The notes under the pieces: model-generated
What the model was told of the DNA's origin: nothing
Seen by the model: the letters and a program-made list of their open reading frames with translations, nothing else
Databases searched by the model: none
Made by a program: the position numbers and the translations under genes
Shown here: positions 21,850 through 32,712 of the stretch, piece after piece
How positions within the stretch are numbered: the first letter of the stretch is position 1
How the letters are laid out: each line of letters opens with the position of its first letter
Assembly: GCF_030867095.1 (NCBI RefSeq)
Contig: NC_081830.1
Coordinates: 36,749,832 to 36,813,831, forward strand
Direction of reading: 5' to 3'
Origin: Alligator mississippiensis
Lineage: Eukaryota > Chordata > Crocodylia > Alligatoridae
DNA: 64,000 nucleotides

Positions 21850-24800
21850 CTATGAAGAGACAGGTGGGTGTTAAACCTATATAATCGTTACATTTTAACT
21901 GCTTCATATTTTCATTAGGTGTTATTTAAACAAGCATCATACTTGTTCATTCCATGCTTCTGAACAACCTCTGCTTCATTTAACAGCTCTGCTTGCTCAG
22001 GTTCTGTCACTAGTCATTTCAAAGGTTTTGCCTCTCCCCTGGTATTGAAATCCAGAAAGCAAACCTGAGAAGGCTGTTTCCCTACTTGCAGAGGTGCACC
22101 CCAAGAATCCCCCAGCAAAGGATTCCCTGGACACATGCATCATGTTGCCACATCCCATCTTAAGACAATGGGCAACATCTGTGTCACCCAATAAAGCAAG
22201 CCAGTTGTGTCAGGATGCATCTCAGCACAGCTGATCCCATTCCAAGGACAATGTCTGTTTAGAGCCTAAAGGAATAAGCTTATGGAATGAAAGCTCAGCT
22301 ATCGGAGACCAGTAAAGGGAAAAAAAAAAGGAAGGTGTGTTCTTTTTTCACTTTTTATGATGCAGGAGAGCCTGAAAGACCTTTTAGCAAGAACAGTAAT
22401 CATTTAAGACATGCCAAGAAGTCTTCCAACAAAACCAAAGAGCAAAGTTTGACATTCCTATTATTTCCCTGTTAAAAAGGGAGAGACTTCTTTTCCAAAT
22501 AAAGTACAAGCCATAAAAAGATGCAAACTCTTTACCTTCTTCAAATTCTTTACTGATCACAGCCAGATTTCCTGAATACAACAAGTGTTTAAATCAGTGG
22601 TCTCAACCTTTTGGCCCACAGGACAGATGAAAGGGCCATAGCTGGTATGCATGACAGATGCAGCCCCACAGACACTGCCCCTCTGAGACTGGACCCCAGA
22701 GGGCCTGGCAACACCCCTTCCTGCTTGGATGGGACCCTGGGGGACACAGCACTGCCCCCTTCCAGCCTGGCAAACTAGGATTGAGCCCGAGAGGGCCTGG
22801 CACCACCCTCTTCCACTAGGATTGGGCCCCAGAAGCCTTGGCACCCTCCCCTCCCACTCCCACATGCCAGGATGGGGCCCTGGCACTGCCCCTCCAGCTG
22901 CCATCTGCCAGGATTGGACCCCACGGGCCTGGTGCCGCCTCCTCCTCCTCCTAGCCCCCGCACTGGGATTGGGCCCTGGGGCCCAACAGCAGTCCTGCAC
23001 ACTGGGATCAGGCAGCTGATTCAACATGCAGGGTCTGGGACTCCCCATGGGTCTGAAAACTCAGCAAACAAGGGAGCAGTGTCATTGCTCCCCCACTGCC
23101 AAATTTGTACCTGTGGGGAACCTCGCACACCAAATGACATGGTGCCATGGGCCAGATCTGCCCTGCAGGCTGGGGGCTGAACAGCCCTGTTTTAAATTAC
23201 TGATCAGGATGTGTCTCAGTTCACATTTTCTACAGTACTCCAGCCCTGCTGAGTCTCAAAGTCCCAGGTGGCTAGGGCTCATATCTAGACCTTGATAAAG
23301 GTGTAATAAAGAGAAATACATCATCCTCAGAGACATAGTTTATAAGGAGATATCCACATAGGCATGTATGGCTTTTCTCAGAGGTCATTTTCCCTGCAGT
23401 TGTTCAGACAAGGCATCAACCCAAGTACATTAACTATCTTCTACTCATTCCTCAAACTATTAGCAAAATCTTCATGCACACCAACAATTGTTGCATCCTT
23501 AGCTCCAAGTAAAGCACCACTAAAGCATCAGCAACAATGGCAGATTCCAACAAAGGATTCAGCACAAAGTCACTGAAATATATATACAGAAGTGGCAACA
23601 ATCACCAAGGAAGAGTAAAGGGAAGTCTCCAGGCATTACAGCAAGTTGGGCATGAGTGGATTTCAACCCTCATCCCAACTCCCCAACTCCACTGTTGCCA
23701 GGAGTCCAAAATATACTAGACACTATTAAGAACACACGTCAGCAGGTGAAATGAAGGCAGAACAGGTATCTTTCCTGCTTGGTGCGGGAAACTGGACACT
23801 ATGATTTTCCAAGGACCCTTCCAGCCTTACAATGTATGAATCTATGAACCAAGAAACTACATAATAAATATGAACTCACAGGCTTATACTTCACATTGTT
23901 CCAATGACAGGTGGACTCAGTTCTCACTGAACAGGGTGCTTCTACATGAGAATGCTTCCAACACTTCATTGGTGGAAAACCTAGGAAAAGCAGAAATATG
24001 CAACATCAAGAATCTGACTGAGGAGGAGCAACATGCTTTGCAAGTTCCATTCCCATGGGACTTTCATCTATCACAACAGCATGGTAAACCTTATTCACTA
24101 AAAGCCAAGGGAAAGAATATTACATGAAGGTCACTGACCGAACTGTACTGGGAAACCTGCAGATTCAAATGAGTACTGTCAGGTCCCCCCTGTGAATCCT
24201 AAGGCTCAGCATATTGGAAAGGAGGAACATAAGAAAGTGTTACCTTATTTTAATACATACCATATGCCCCCAAATAAAACATACACCTTGTTTTTGTGGT
24301 AAGGCTGAATTAAGAGAAAAAATATTTTTCCAGAGTTATGGCCATATAGCGCAGGGACAGAGCCTCTTCTTCATCTCACCCACCCTCCCTTTTCTACTCA
24401 GGCAAAAACTACAGTTTTAACCCTTTCACAGCTGAAATGTCAGTGTCGCTTAGCTGCTCAGCTGAAACTGTAGCTGTTGCTGAAGTCCAAACTCCATGGA
24501 TGGATATAGGATTTTGAATAGAGCCAAAAACAGAATGCAGGGCTGTGAAATAGGAGAAGAGAGACTACAAGCAGGTAAAAGACAGCAAAATCGCTGAATA
24601 ATGGCTAGCTTGACTAGTGGAATCAAGCTCGCCTTAAAAAAAAGCAAGAGGATCATTAACATTTATACTGTTAAGTGAAAAGCAGTTAGGAATCAGGTGG
24701 AACAGGAATCAAACTTTGGGTGGAGTAAGGCTCAAAGTGCAACCAATCACTGTACCCTCTCTCAATTTGCCCCTGCTGGACTCCATCCCTCCCCCTCCAT

Positions 24801-27800
24801 GCAGCTGATGGAGAGAGGAGAAAGAAAAAAAAGCATCAGCCATTTTATATCATCACCATGTTTCTATTTAGGACAGAAAAATCCGCATCCCCACTTAAGA
24901 CACAACTCAACCTTGGAAGGTTAATTTTTGAGGGGAAGATGCATGTATATGTAAGTATATATAGTAATTCAGTTTCCCTTTATTTGTGTAGATTTTGCCA
25001 GGCCCTGCATCAGTTGCAATGCAAGGCCACTTGTACATGTAATAAAATGCCCTTGTAAGGAAATTGCCCCTTTTAGTGGTTGAATTGCCCTTTTTAACAT
25101 GGGCAGGATCACACAGGGCCTGATCTTTCCTTTTTGTTTCTCCTGGAGCCTGCTTGCATCTCCCACAGCCGGGGAGTGAGCCGCCAGCAGGATGCACAGC
25201 CCCTGAGCTCCACAGTGCCGGCATCCCTCAGGCACCACCCATGAGCTGGCATCCCACCCAGTTTGTTCCAGGGGGCACTGCCACCATGGAGAGAAGTACC
25301 GGGGCCCCCCGCAGCTCAGAGCTCGCTGGCAGCTTGCCTGCCCCCAGCCACGGGAGTGGCAGGCAGACTCCAGCAGAAAAAACAAGGATCAGGCCCCTCA
25401 CTGCTTTTTTCCCCCCCCACCCCTGTCCTTCAGGAGAGCCTGCTCGCTCCATAGCAGGGGAAGGGGAAGGAGGGGGGTGGAGGGTGAGCTGATGGGGCCA
25501 TTACTTCCATCACTGTGATGAAAGTCCCTAAATTGAAACAGTGGTTTTTTAATCGACACAATTAAAAACCCACCAGTTAAAAGCCTACCATTTCAATTTA
25601 GAGAGAACTAAACCCCCAGCACGTGTACAAGTGGCCCAAGGTACTGTGGAAACAGGGGGAGCAAACAGCTGACCATCAGCATTTATATAGGTTTTCGAAG
25701 AATCAAGCTGCCTACCAATAATCCTTGCTGAGAGAATGATATTGAGAGACCTAGCTCTCTTGAGGATGGAAGGTGATCACCCGGAGGTTGAAATGGTCAT
25801 GCTACGATTTCAGACAGTTTAACAGCTAAATGTTAATGGGCTCAGGTGGCATTAATTCAAAAGTGTGTAAAACTTTTTTTTTGCCCCATTCTCCTGTTGC
25901 TATTTTCTCCTTTTTAAAATAACTATTCAAATTTATCTCCACCACTGATCTGTCCCAAAAGACAACTATATGTCTGAATTTCAGACTGCATTGCCCATTC
26001 CCATTGAAAGAGGAGTTAGGAGAATTTCTCACTTTCAGGACAGCGGATCAGTATTTCAGGATTCTTCAGTGCAGCAGGCACTCTCCCATCATTCTCTGTT
26101 GGCCGGTGGTAACGACAGTGCACAGGCAATGTGGCTTGAAAGCAGTGAGTACATCGAGGGTCCGGTTTCATGTAAATGAAAACAACAAGGTCTGTGGCCA
26201 AGTATTCTGGAGCTTCCACATCAACAGCATCTGGAACTATAAGGGCCTGCAAGTGAAGGAATTAGGGGGGTAAGGCACAATCACAATTCAGGTGAATGAA
26301 TGTTATGCAAGACACACCAGTAGCAGTACAGAGAATGAACATGATGGGACAATCCACCTGCTGAGGGGAGCCACTAGAATGTCCTGGCAGAGAAAGAGGG
26401 CAGTTACCTCACTAGAAATTCTTATTGCTCGAGGTGACAAAGAAATGGGTCTAATTCAATCTTGCTGCCTTTACATACAATGATTACATCCCTGTGGTGT
26501 GATTACAAACCTGTTGGTTTTTGTCCAATTTAGATGAAATGTGCACGGATGGTAGCCTCTGTGGAGAGCATGAAGCCTACGCAGGGGTTTGAGGGAAACT
26601 GCACCCCAAATTCTTGAAAGCAAAACTCATGTCATGTGTATGTGTTAAGCCACAACAGGGTGAAAACTGCAGGGGTGGTGGCCCCTGGTGAGGCCACAAA
26701 GCCTGCCATGTGTTTCAGTGAGATAGGTGCAGGGGTTTGCGGGAAACTGCACCTCAAACTGCTGACAGGCAAAACTCGTAACATGGGTGACACTGTGTGT
26801 ATTAACGCGCAGCAGGGTGAAAGCTGCAGGCCTGCTAGCCCCTGCTGAGGCCAGAAAGCCTGCTAGCTGTTAAGGAGACAGGTTCAGGGGGGTTCAGGAG
26901 CCCTGCATCCCTAGCTGCTGACAGACAAAACTCGTGACATGGGTGCTTGTGCAACTGTCTTCGTCTTGGGGCAGTTGATTGTCTGTATTGATTATTTCCT
27001 CTCCTTACTCTGTGGTTTTGTAGGTGTTAAGCCTTGCTCATTAACTCGTTATCTAGTAGCTACTAGTAGTTAGCTACTGTGTATTGAGCTGGTCCCTATG
27101 TGAATCATGATTGATTGGTAACACAGTAGCTTAGCAGCCAGGCCTGCAGTAGTCGTGTGTCCCTGTCTCCGTCCCCCCACCCCATGTCCCAAGACAGACA
27201 CAGTTGCACAAGCACCCATATCACAAGTTTTGCCTGTCAGCAGCTAGAGGTCCAGGGCCCCAGAACCCCTGTACCTATCTCCTCAATAGCTGCCAGGCTT
27301 CCTGGCCTCAGCAGGGGCTAGCAGGCCTTCAGCTTTCACTCTGCTGCGCCTTAACTCACACAATGTCACCCATGTCACGAGTTTTGCTTGTCTGCAGCTT
27401 GAGGTGCAGTTTCCCCCAAACCCCTGCACCTATCTCCTTGAAACTTGGCAGGCTTTGTGACCTCAGCAAGAGCTACCATCCCTGCAGTTTTCACCCCACT
27501 GTGGCCTAACACACACGTGACACAAGTTTTGCTTTCCGAACTTTGGGGTGCAGTTTCCCAGAAACTGATGGCCTCTCACATGCAATATGAGCCCAACCAA
27601 TTATAAAAGAGTTACATTTCTTCTAGAAACCACTCAAGGACCAACAATTCTGGCAGATCTTCCAGAGCACCCTGCACCCCTAGGAGTAGGCTGAATGGGA
27701 CAACCAAGGAGACTGCCCTGACACCATGGCGACATCAGTTCCTGAGGAGACTAAATCAGCCTTTCTTCAGTAGACTGCAAATAGCAGAGAGGTACAAAGA

Positions 27801-29618
27801 AAGCAGTGATGAAATAAAGGCTATGAAAGCTAAGCAGCTTGGATCTATTGTTTGATCATACAAATCCTCACCTAGGCTGATCCTTTGCTGCCTTGGTGCC
27901 TTTGCTGATGTTTCTACAGTGTGAAGGCAGAACACTCAGCAGAAATGCAATGCCTTCTCAACTACCCTTGCTCCCTCTTAACTTGGACAGGATTTGCCAG
28001 GCTGCTCAGCCATGCAAAACACATGCAGCTATGACATCCTCATGCAATTCAGAGTCTAAGGCTTCTTTTCTAGAAACCCTCCATGGTATATGAGGAAGCT
28101 GGTTGATGTTCGCCAGGAAGATAGGTTAAAAAATACAGTACTTTTAGTCTTTTGTTTGTATATATTTTTTCCAGTTTCTATAAGGCTGCCATCCCCTCCC
28201 CTAATTATATTTCCAATGGGTACAAATATATAAACGGTCAAGTTCAAAGCAAACTCATCCACCAAATAATGGCTCCAGTCTAAGTGCCCAGTACCAATTT
28301 GCACAAGTGGCACTGAGCAGGCTGAACTAAGAAAACATGCTATCACAGTACAGAGATCTTTTCCCAACACAAGGTAAGAAAAAGATTAAATATGACAGCC
28401 ATTCCACAGCACTGAGCATCTCTTTTCCAGAGATAGAAAAATTAACTAGGAAAATGTTCATTTTGAATTTAGGGAAAAAGCAGCCCCTCTTCTGCCAAAA
28501 AGGTATCTGTGTGGCCTAAAGGCTTCTCTGATTGTCAGAGAATAGATATTATTACAGATCATTCAGCCTAGAGTCACATACTAAAAAGCAGTTGAGATGA
28601 TTGCTCATATGCCAAAAAAAGGATAATATTTGCTCTTCCGTGGCCTTAATTCAAAAAGCAGAGTTCTCTTCTGGGAGATGTAAGCCACACTGGAATGGTT
28701 CTGCTGACAGATGAAATTTTATCTTCACTCTAATGTTTCAAGTCAGTTGCCGCCATTTCCCTCAAAGATTCACATCATGAAACGTTTCTTTTTTTTTTTT
28801 TAAATCAGACATTTTGCTTTATCCAGAAATCAGCTTTGCACATATGAATCACTGCCAAGCAACATGACCCCTTACATGTTTTACCTCAGTTTGATTGTGC
28901 TGTTGTAACAATGCCAGCTCATTGGGGTCCACATAGAGTCCTGCTGGAAGATGTTCTTTAATCGCCACACTGCAACATCCTATGTCCTCACCCACTGTTC
29001 CAAGTTCTACCTTTGTTAGTAGGTCTCTTTAAAAAAAAGCAGGTAAAAAAAAGAATGCACAAATTTCAGATGACTCTACGAAACTGTAGATAGATCACCT
29101 CAAACACACATAGATTAAATGTGCTTTTTTTAAAGTAAGTTCTAAGAATAGCAAAAATGTAATTTCTCTATACAGAGAGTTTGCCCTTCTCCATTTAGGG
29201 AACAATACTTTATTCTATTTCCCCATCTCTTACAATCAATATGACTACTTTATTTTTCAATTCCCCATTTACGCACTATAAACTGTTTCAAAAGATACTA
29301 AATACATTTTACATGTTGGCCTCATGGTCTTACCCTGATGTAACTGATTAATGTCTGTGAAATATTTACACCCTGATCCTGCCAAAAATCATATACACAG
29401 CTAACTTTAATCATGAGTAATCTCAGTGCAGTGCCTGGGTTCAGTGGTACACACATCAGATGGAACCACTCAGAAACATACAGCGAGGAAGGCTGTAAAG
29501 TGGCACACTAGTAAACCGATGCATTATCTGAGCAACAGATTACAGTCAACTCACCTGTGAAATCCATCTTTGAGAACCTCTCGAGTCACAGTGATATCAG
29601 GACAAGTGGCCTGTGCAT
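21694..29618 (-). CDS. PIGX: PIGX, GPI mannosyltransferase I subunit (five recognised coding exons)
   Basis: PIG-X is a type I ER membrane protein that stabilises PIG-M. Together they add the first mannose to the GPI anchor precursor on the lumenal side of the ER. The exons, in order on the minus strand, are 29618-29555, 29026-28885, 26246-26033, 23980-23880 and 21849-21694 (677 bases). All introns are GT-AG and every phase joins. The spliced protein follows the human one throughout. Landmarks are REVLKDGFHR, LPAGLYVDPNELA, an N-glycosylation sequon NQT equivalent to human NIT, the block ATLPVHCRYHRP, the cysteine-rich loop CHWNNVKYK and a C-terminal membrane helix. The tail is four residues longer than human. 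The exon carrying the signal peptide was not found. The gene is divergent to CEP19. Confidence 0.93.
22595..23189. mobile_element. Non-autonomous hAT element with internal GC-rich tandem repeat
   Basis: It starts CAGTGGTCTCAACC and ends CTGAACAGCCCTG. It is flanked by GTTTAAAT (22587-22594) and TTTTAAAT (23190-23197), a 7 of 8 duplication. The interior 22680-23010 is a degenerate tandem array (GGATTGGACCCC..GGGCCTGGC type units). It lies in the last PIGX intron. Confidence 0.65.
23770..23849 (+). mobile_element. CR1-type 3' tail fragment
   Basis: ACTATGATTTTCCAAGGACC, CTTCCAGCCTTACAATGTAT and GAATCTATGA follow the usual CR1 3' end order. It lies only 31 bases beyond a PIGX splice donor. Confidence 0.6.
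23880..23980 (-). CDS. PIGX: PIGX coding exon (membrane-proximal lumenal segment)
   Basis: The acceptor is TTTTCCTAG and the donor CCT|GTGAGT. It encodes FPPMKCWKHSHVEAPCS and CHWNNVKYKP, aligning with human FPILKCWAHSEVAAPC and CQWNKMKYK. The length of 101 bases joins a phase-1 to a phase-0 boundary. Confidence 0.92.
25025..25636. mobile_element. MITE-like DNA transposon with 3-bp TSD
   Basis: The termini GGCCACTTGTACATGT (25025-25040) and ACGTGTACAAGTGGCC (25621-25636) are inverted repeats with one mismatch. The flanks share CAA. A three-base duplication suggests the PIF/Harbinger superfamily. The interior is GC-rich with no transposase frame. It lies in the PIGX intron between 26033 and 23980. 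Confidence 0.65.
26033..26246 (-). CDS. PIGX: PIGX coding exon (PIG-X domain, core)
   Basis: The acceptor is CACTTGCAG and the donor GAAA|GTGAGA. It encodes about 71 residues from ALIVPDAVDVEAPEY through FIYMKPDPRCTHCFQ and LPVHCRYHRP to NPEILIRCPE, closely matching human PIG-X. It ends in phase 1. Confidence 0.95.
26540..27565. repeat. Foldback element: inverted arms built of tandem units
   Basis: The left arm (about 26580-26965) and right arm (about 27190-27560) are inverted copies of each other. Each arm holds two to three tandem units of about 150-160 bases carrying GGTGAAA(A/G)CTGCAGG, GGTGCAGGGGTTTG, GAAACTGCACCTCAA and CAGGCAAAACTCGTGACA. The 240-base centre has its own small inverted repeat (AGCTACTGTGT at 27072, ACACAGTAGCT at 27121). 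No open frame suggests a transposase. It lies in a PIGX intron. I do not recognise the family. Confidence 0.75.
27570..28880. other. PIGX intron sequence without recognisable features
   Basis: A poly(T) run lies at about 28789-28801. Nothing else could be assigned. Confidence 0.35.
28885..29026 (-). CDS. PIGX: PIGX coding exon (PIG-X domain, first part)
   Basis: The acceptor is TTTTTAAAG and the donor GAG|GTAAAA. It encodes the Arg completion plus 47 residues including DLLTKVELG, AIKEHLPAGLYVDPNELALL and the sequon in QQHNQTE. It ends in phase 0. Confidence 0.93.
29366..29440 (+). repeat. Old interspersed repeat fragment (GATCCTGC type)
   Basis: CTGATCCTGCCAAAAATCAT, GCTAACTTTAATCATGAGTA, then TCTCAGTG resembles a widespread amniote repeat with GATCCTGCAAACACTT and CTTAACTTTA blocks. 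An inverted copy is at 29883-29932. Confidence 0.35.
29555..29618 (-). CDS. PIGX: PIGX coding exon (N-terminal lumenal segment)
   Basis: The acceptor is TGTGTCCTAG and the donor CACAG|GTGAGT. It encodes AQATCPDITVTREVLKDGFH, matching human MCSEIILRQEVLKDGFHR. It enters in phase 1, completing an Asp codon, and leaves in phase 2, the Arg codon AG|A. Confidence 0.9.
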
Positions 29619-29882
29619 CTAGGACACAGAAAATAGGCATTTACAGTGATTACAGCATTGCCTACATTTTCACAACTACCATCCCATTGCTTCTTTAAGA
29701 AGGTTCCAATAAATCTGAACTTATTATGCATCTGAAGGCAGCAGCTGTTGAATCATTCATAAAATTAAGTGACAGGACTCACTATAAAGAGGTTTCTTTA
29801 TTAGGTCACTAGACAAGCAGACAGAGCCCTATAATTCCCTCTGGTCCTCCAGCTTCCAGACTTAGTCCTCAGACATGCAAAC

Positions 29883-29932
29883 AAATAAGTGCTTAAAATG
29901 AAGCATGTGTACAAGTGCTTGCAGGATTATAG
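29883..29932 (-). repeat. Old interspersed repeat fragment (GATCCTGC type), inverted
   Basis: The minus strand reads ATCCTGCAAGCACTTGTACA, then CATGCTTCATTTTAAGCACT, the same type as 29366-29440. Confidence 0.35.
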
Positions 29933-30986
29933 TCTAACTAAACAACAGCCTGTGCTGCCTAATGTCTGTAAAGGATTCCAGATGTTCAACCCTAAACTAG
30001 ACAGCTGTGGTCAAAACTGCTGACCATGCTACAATAATCAGCTGAAGAAAAGGCAAAAGCCCCCTAGGAATTACAGTACTTGTTTGTATATAAATCCAGT
30101 TAATTCTAATCATCTACTGATGCCTGATATCATATTATCAGACTAAATTTGTTTTTAAATTGTGCAAAACATATGGTTCACCATGAAGTATAACTCTTCT
30201 GGACCTTGAGCAATCCAACAGATTTATCCTAGTCTAGTCTTGATTTCTGTGATCGTTTTTGTAAGCATGCCTGTGTGTGCATGCTCATGTGGACACACAT
30301 ACAGCAAGAAACCACATGTATGTAGATGATACCCTGGTTTTGATTATATGAACATTTCAAACACCCCTAGTGATTAATTCCAACTGATGCTGTTCCAACA
30401 ACATCTACACACACGTTCAAAATCTTTCCTGTGAAATATGTGGGAAACAGTCACAACACCAGGAATCAGAAATTAATATTTACAGGACTGTACGCTTCCT
30501 TTTCACATGATTTTAGCATTCTTGAGTTATTCCAACATAAAAAAGAAGAGAGCTAATACAATTTTTTGAGACTGCCCCTATAACAGGCAGCATCTTTGGA
30601 GGCCATAGCAGCCATAGAAACTGTTCCTTTATTTCCAATTTAGCTCAATATAGAAGCAGCATTATACATATAACTAAGAAGCAGAAGCATCTCCCTGGTT
30701 GCACAAGGCTTAACAGAATATAGGTGAAATTTACTGCAGATGAAAGCACAATTAGCTCCACTAACTTCAAGCAGCAGCACCAGTTTAATCCAATATGTTT
30801 GGCTCTTTGTGTGCTCAAGCATTTTATTTCAGGAGAGACTGATTGGTCACAATATTCCTTTATACACAGTGCAGCAGTCTGAAGCAGAGAGCTAGACAGC
30901 CTTTCTCACTTTTATTATGTCAGAGCCTCTCTCATCCTGGGCATACAAATTACATTCCAACTGTTCAAACTACCAGATACTTAGAT

Positions 30987-31154
30987 CAGGACTAGGCAAC
31001 CTTTCCTGGCTCTTGGCCAGAATGCCCCTCCCCAGGTCATAAGCCAAGACCAACCAATGCTTATCTCTGAAGTGATGCAGGAGGAACACCTGCCACCAAA
31101 GCCCCATGTCCATGGACCAGATGCAGACCAAGGGCCGTAGCTTGCCAACCCCTG
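30987..31154. mobile_element. Short hAT-type MITE
   Basis: CAGGACTAGGCAACC at the left and GCTTGCCAACCCCTG at the right are inverted termini of the CAGGGGTTGGCAA type. The flanking eight bases do not match well, so the duplication has decayed or the ends are slightly off. Confidence 0.55.
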
Positions 31155-31269
31155 ATCCAAACCGTTTGTTCCTCCATTTGCTAAATAAACATATTGATGC
31201 TTTGAGCTGCTTTGCTTACACCAATGACCTGCCAGGCAGAGCAGCCAGGTCACACTGATTGGGAGGCTG

Positions 31270-32130
31270 CATTTCCAAGGGCCCCACATCACATCTGCCA
31301 GCTCCACCTGCAACAAAAAAGACGCTGAGCAAAAGAACAGTCACAGAGCAGCAACAGCCTGCGATCACACACCCCTGCATGCACTTGGGCACATAAGTGA
31401 CACAAATGCCTGCTGCGTCCCCACATCAGTAAAGACCACATCATCACTGGACCAAATAACAAGGCATGCAACGTCCAAGGCTCATTCACCTGCAACTCCA
31501 CTAATGTCACAAGCACCATCGGCTGCTTACAATGCCTGTCTGCTGTCTACAAAGAGCAGGCAGGGCGATCTCTACACGTAAAAAAGAATGAACACCGATC
31601 TGACGTCAGCTGCAGAAAGACACAAAGGCCTGTGGCAGAACATTTCAACTGCCCTGGACACTCCATCACTACCCTCAGGATTGCTGTTCTCAGGCTGCCA
31701 ATTTTTTATGGGAAAACATGCAGTTTGAACGAGAAACTGCAGAACAAGAAATCATCCACAGACTGGAGTGTGTTCAGCCTGGCTTAAACAGGGACTAGGG
31801 CTTATCTCATTACTGGAATTAGCTTTTGTCACCCGCTTTGTTCCTACGGGTTTCCTGCTCCTTTTGCTTTTCTCTCCCAGCCTTGACCATCTCCCCAGTC
31901 TTTCTTTCTCTCCCTTCTCCCTTGCCTTCTCTATTGTAATGTCTCATACTGTACTCTGCTGCCTGCACAGCCTTCCACAGCACCTGGCGAAGTCAACTTG
32001 GGGTCACGAATGCTTGTGCTACACACAAACATGCATGCGCGCACACATAAAAACACATATACACACACAAAAGCACACACATATACACACATATTATATA
32101 CGTACGTGCGTGCGTACATAGGCATAGCTC
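31270..32130 (+). mobile_element. Penelope-like element, 3' part with GIY-YIG endonuclease remnant
   Basis: One plus-strand frame (about 31434-31695) reads SFTCNSTNVTSTIGCLQC, VYKEQAGRSLHVKKNEHRSD, PVAEHFNCPGHSITTLRIAV. This matches the C-terminal GIY-YIG region of vertebrate Penelope-like elements (usual form YxGETGRSLRTRINEHRSD and VAKHFNSPGHS). The catalytic YIGE segment is altered to YKEQ. A non-coding tail similar to 63646-63900 follows, then a CA-rich microsatellite (32030-32110). The reverse transcriptase is absent. It lies in the first PIGX intron. Confidence 0.8.
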
Positions 32131-32170
32131 AGGTATCCAGGTTGTAGCTGTATTGCTTTGGAGAAAAAGG

Positions 32171-32290
32171 CAATCAGGACTCAGAGAAGAGATATCTTTT
32201 ATGAGACCAACAAGATTTTTGCAAAGACTTTTTTTGCAAAAATCTTGTTCGTCTCATAAAAGATACCATCTCTACTACGAGCCCCGATTG
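32171..32290. repeat. Inverted repeat of Penelope-like terminal sequence
   Basis: Two arms of about 55 bases (32171-32225 and 32233-32290) pair almost perfectly around a short spacer. They carry AGATATCTTTTATGAGACCA and its complement. The TATCTTTTATGAGACCAAC block is the conserved end motif of reptile Penelope-like elements, whose copies often carry inverted partial repeats. Confidence 0.75.
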
Positions 32291-32520
32291 CTATGTGTAT
32301 ATGGGTAACATGTATGTATGCATCACATGTGCGTGTGTGTTACTGAGCGGCCCCCGAGACGCGCTGTGCCCGGTGCGGGCTGGCGGGACGGGACGGCCCG
32401 GCTCTCAGAGCACCCCCGCCGCCCCCCGGCCAGGCTCGGACCGCACCATTCTGAGCGGGGGGCCACGCAGACAGTAGAGAACCCCCGCCACTCCTTCCCC
32501 GCGCCCACGACCGCACTCAC

Positions 32521-32545
32521 CGCCTCCTCGCGCAGAGGCCCCCAT
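32521..32545 (-). CDS. PIGX: Candidate first coding exon of PIGX (doubtful)
   Basis: Within the CpG island the minus strand has ATG, then MGASARGG, then a strong donor G|GTGAGT at 32520. The exon leaves in phase 1, exactly what the next PIGX exon needs, and the joined codon is Asp as in human. However, the peptide has no hydrophobic stretch, whereas known PIG-X has a signal peptide. Upstream in-frame sequence is also not hydrophobic. A non-AUG start, another first exon or an assembly gap remain possible. Confidence 0.4.
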
Positions 32546-32712
32546 GGCAGCCCGCCGTAAATGCCTGATTTTAGACCAGCGGTTTTCCGCGCAGCGGAGC
32601 GCACCGAGGCCCGGCCACTCCGAGCGGCCTCTGTCCGAGGGTGGGGAGAGCGGTCGTCGGTCCTTCGCTACCGGTCAGGCAACGCACGGGGCAGCTCCTA
32701 GGGGGGCCTACG

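Noticed and set aside
30640-30822. Minus-strand frame with a hydrophobic IKLVLLLEVSG stretch, considered as the missing PIGX signal-peptide exon
   Set aside because: No splice donor in the phase required to join exon 29618, and no likeness to known PIG-X leaders.
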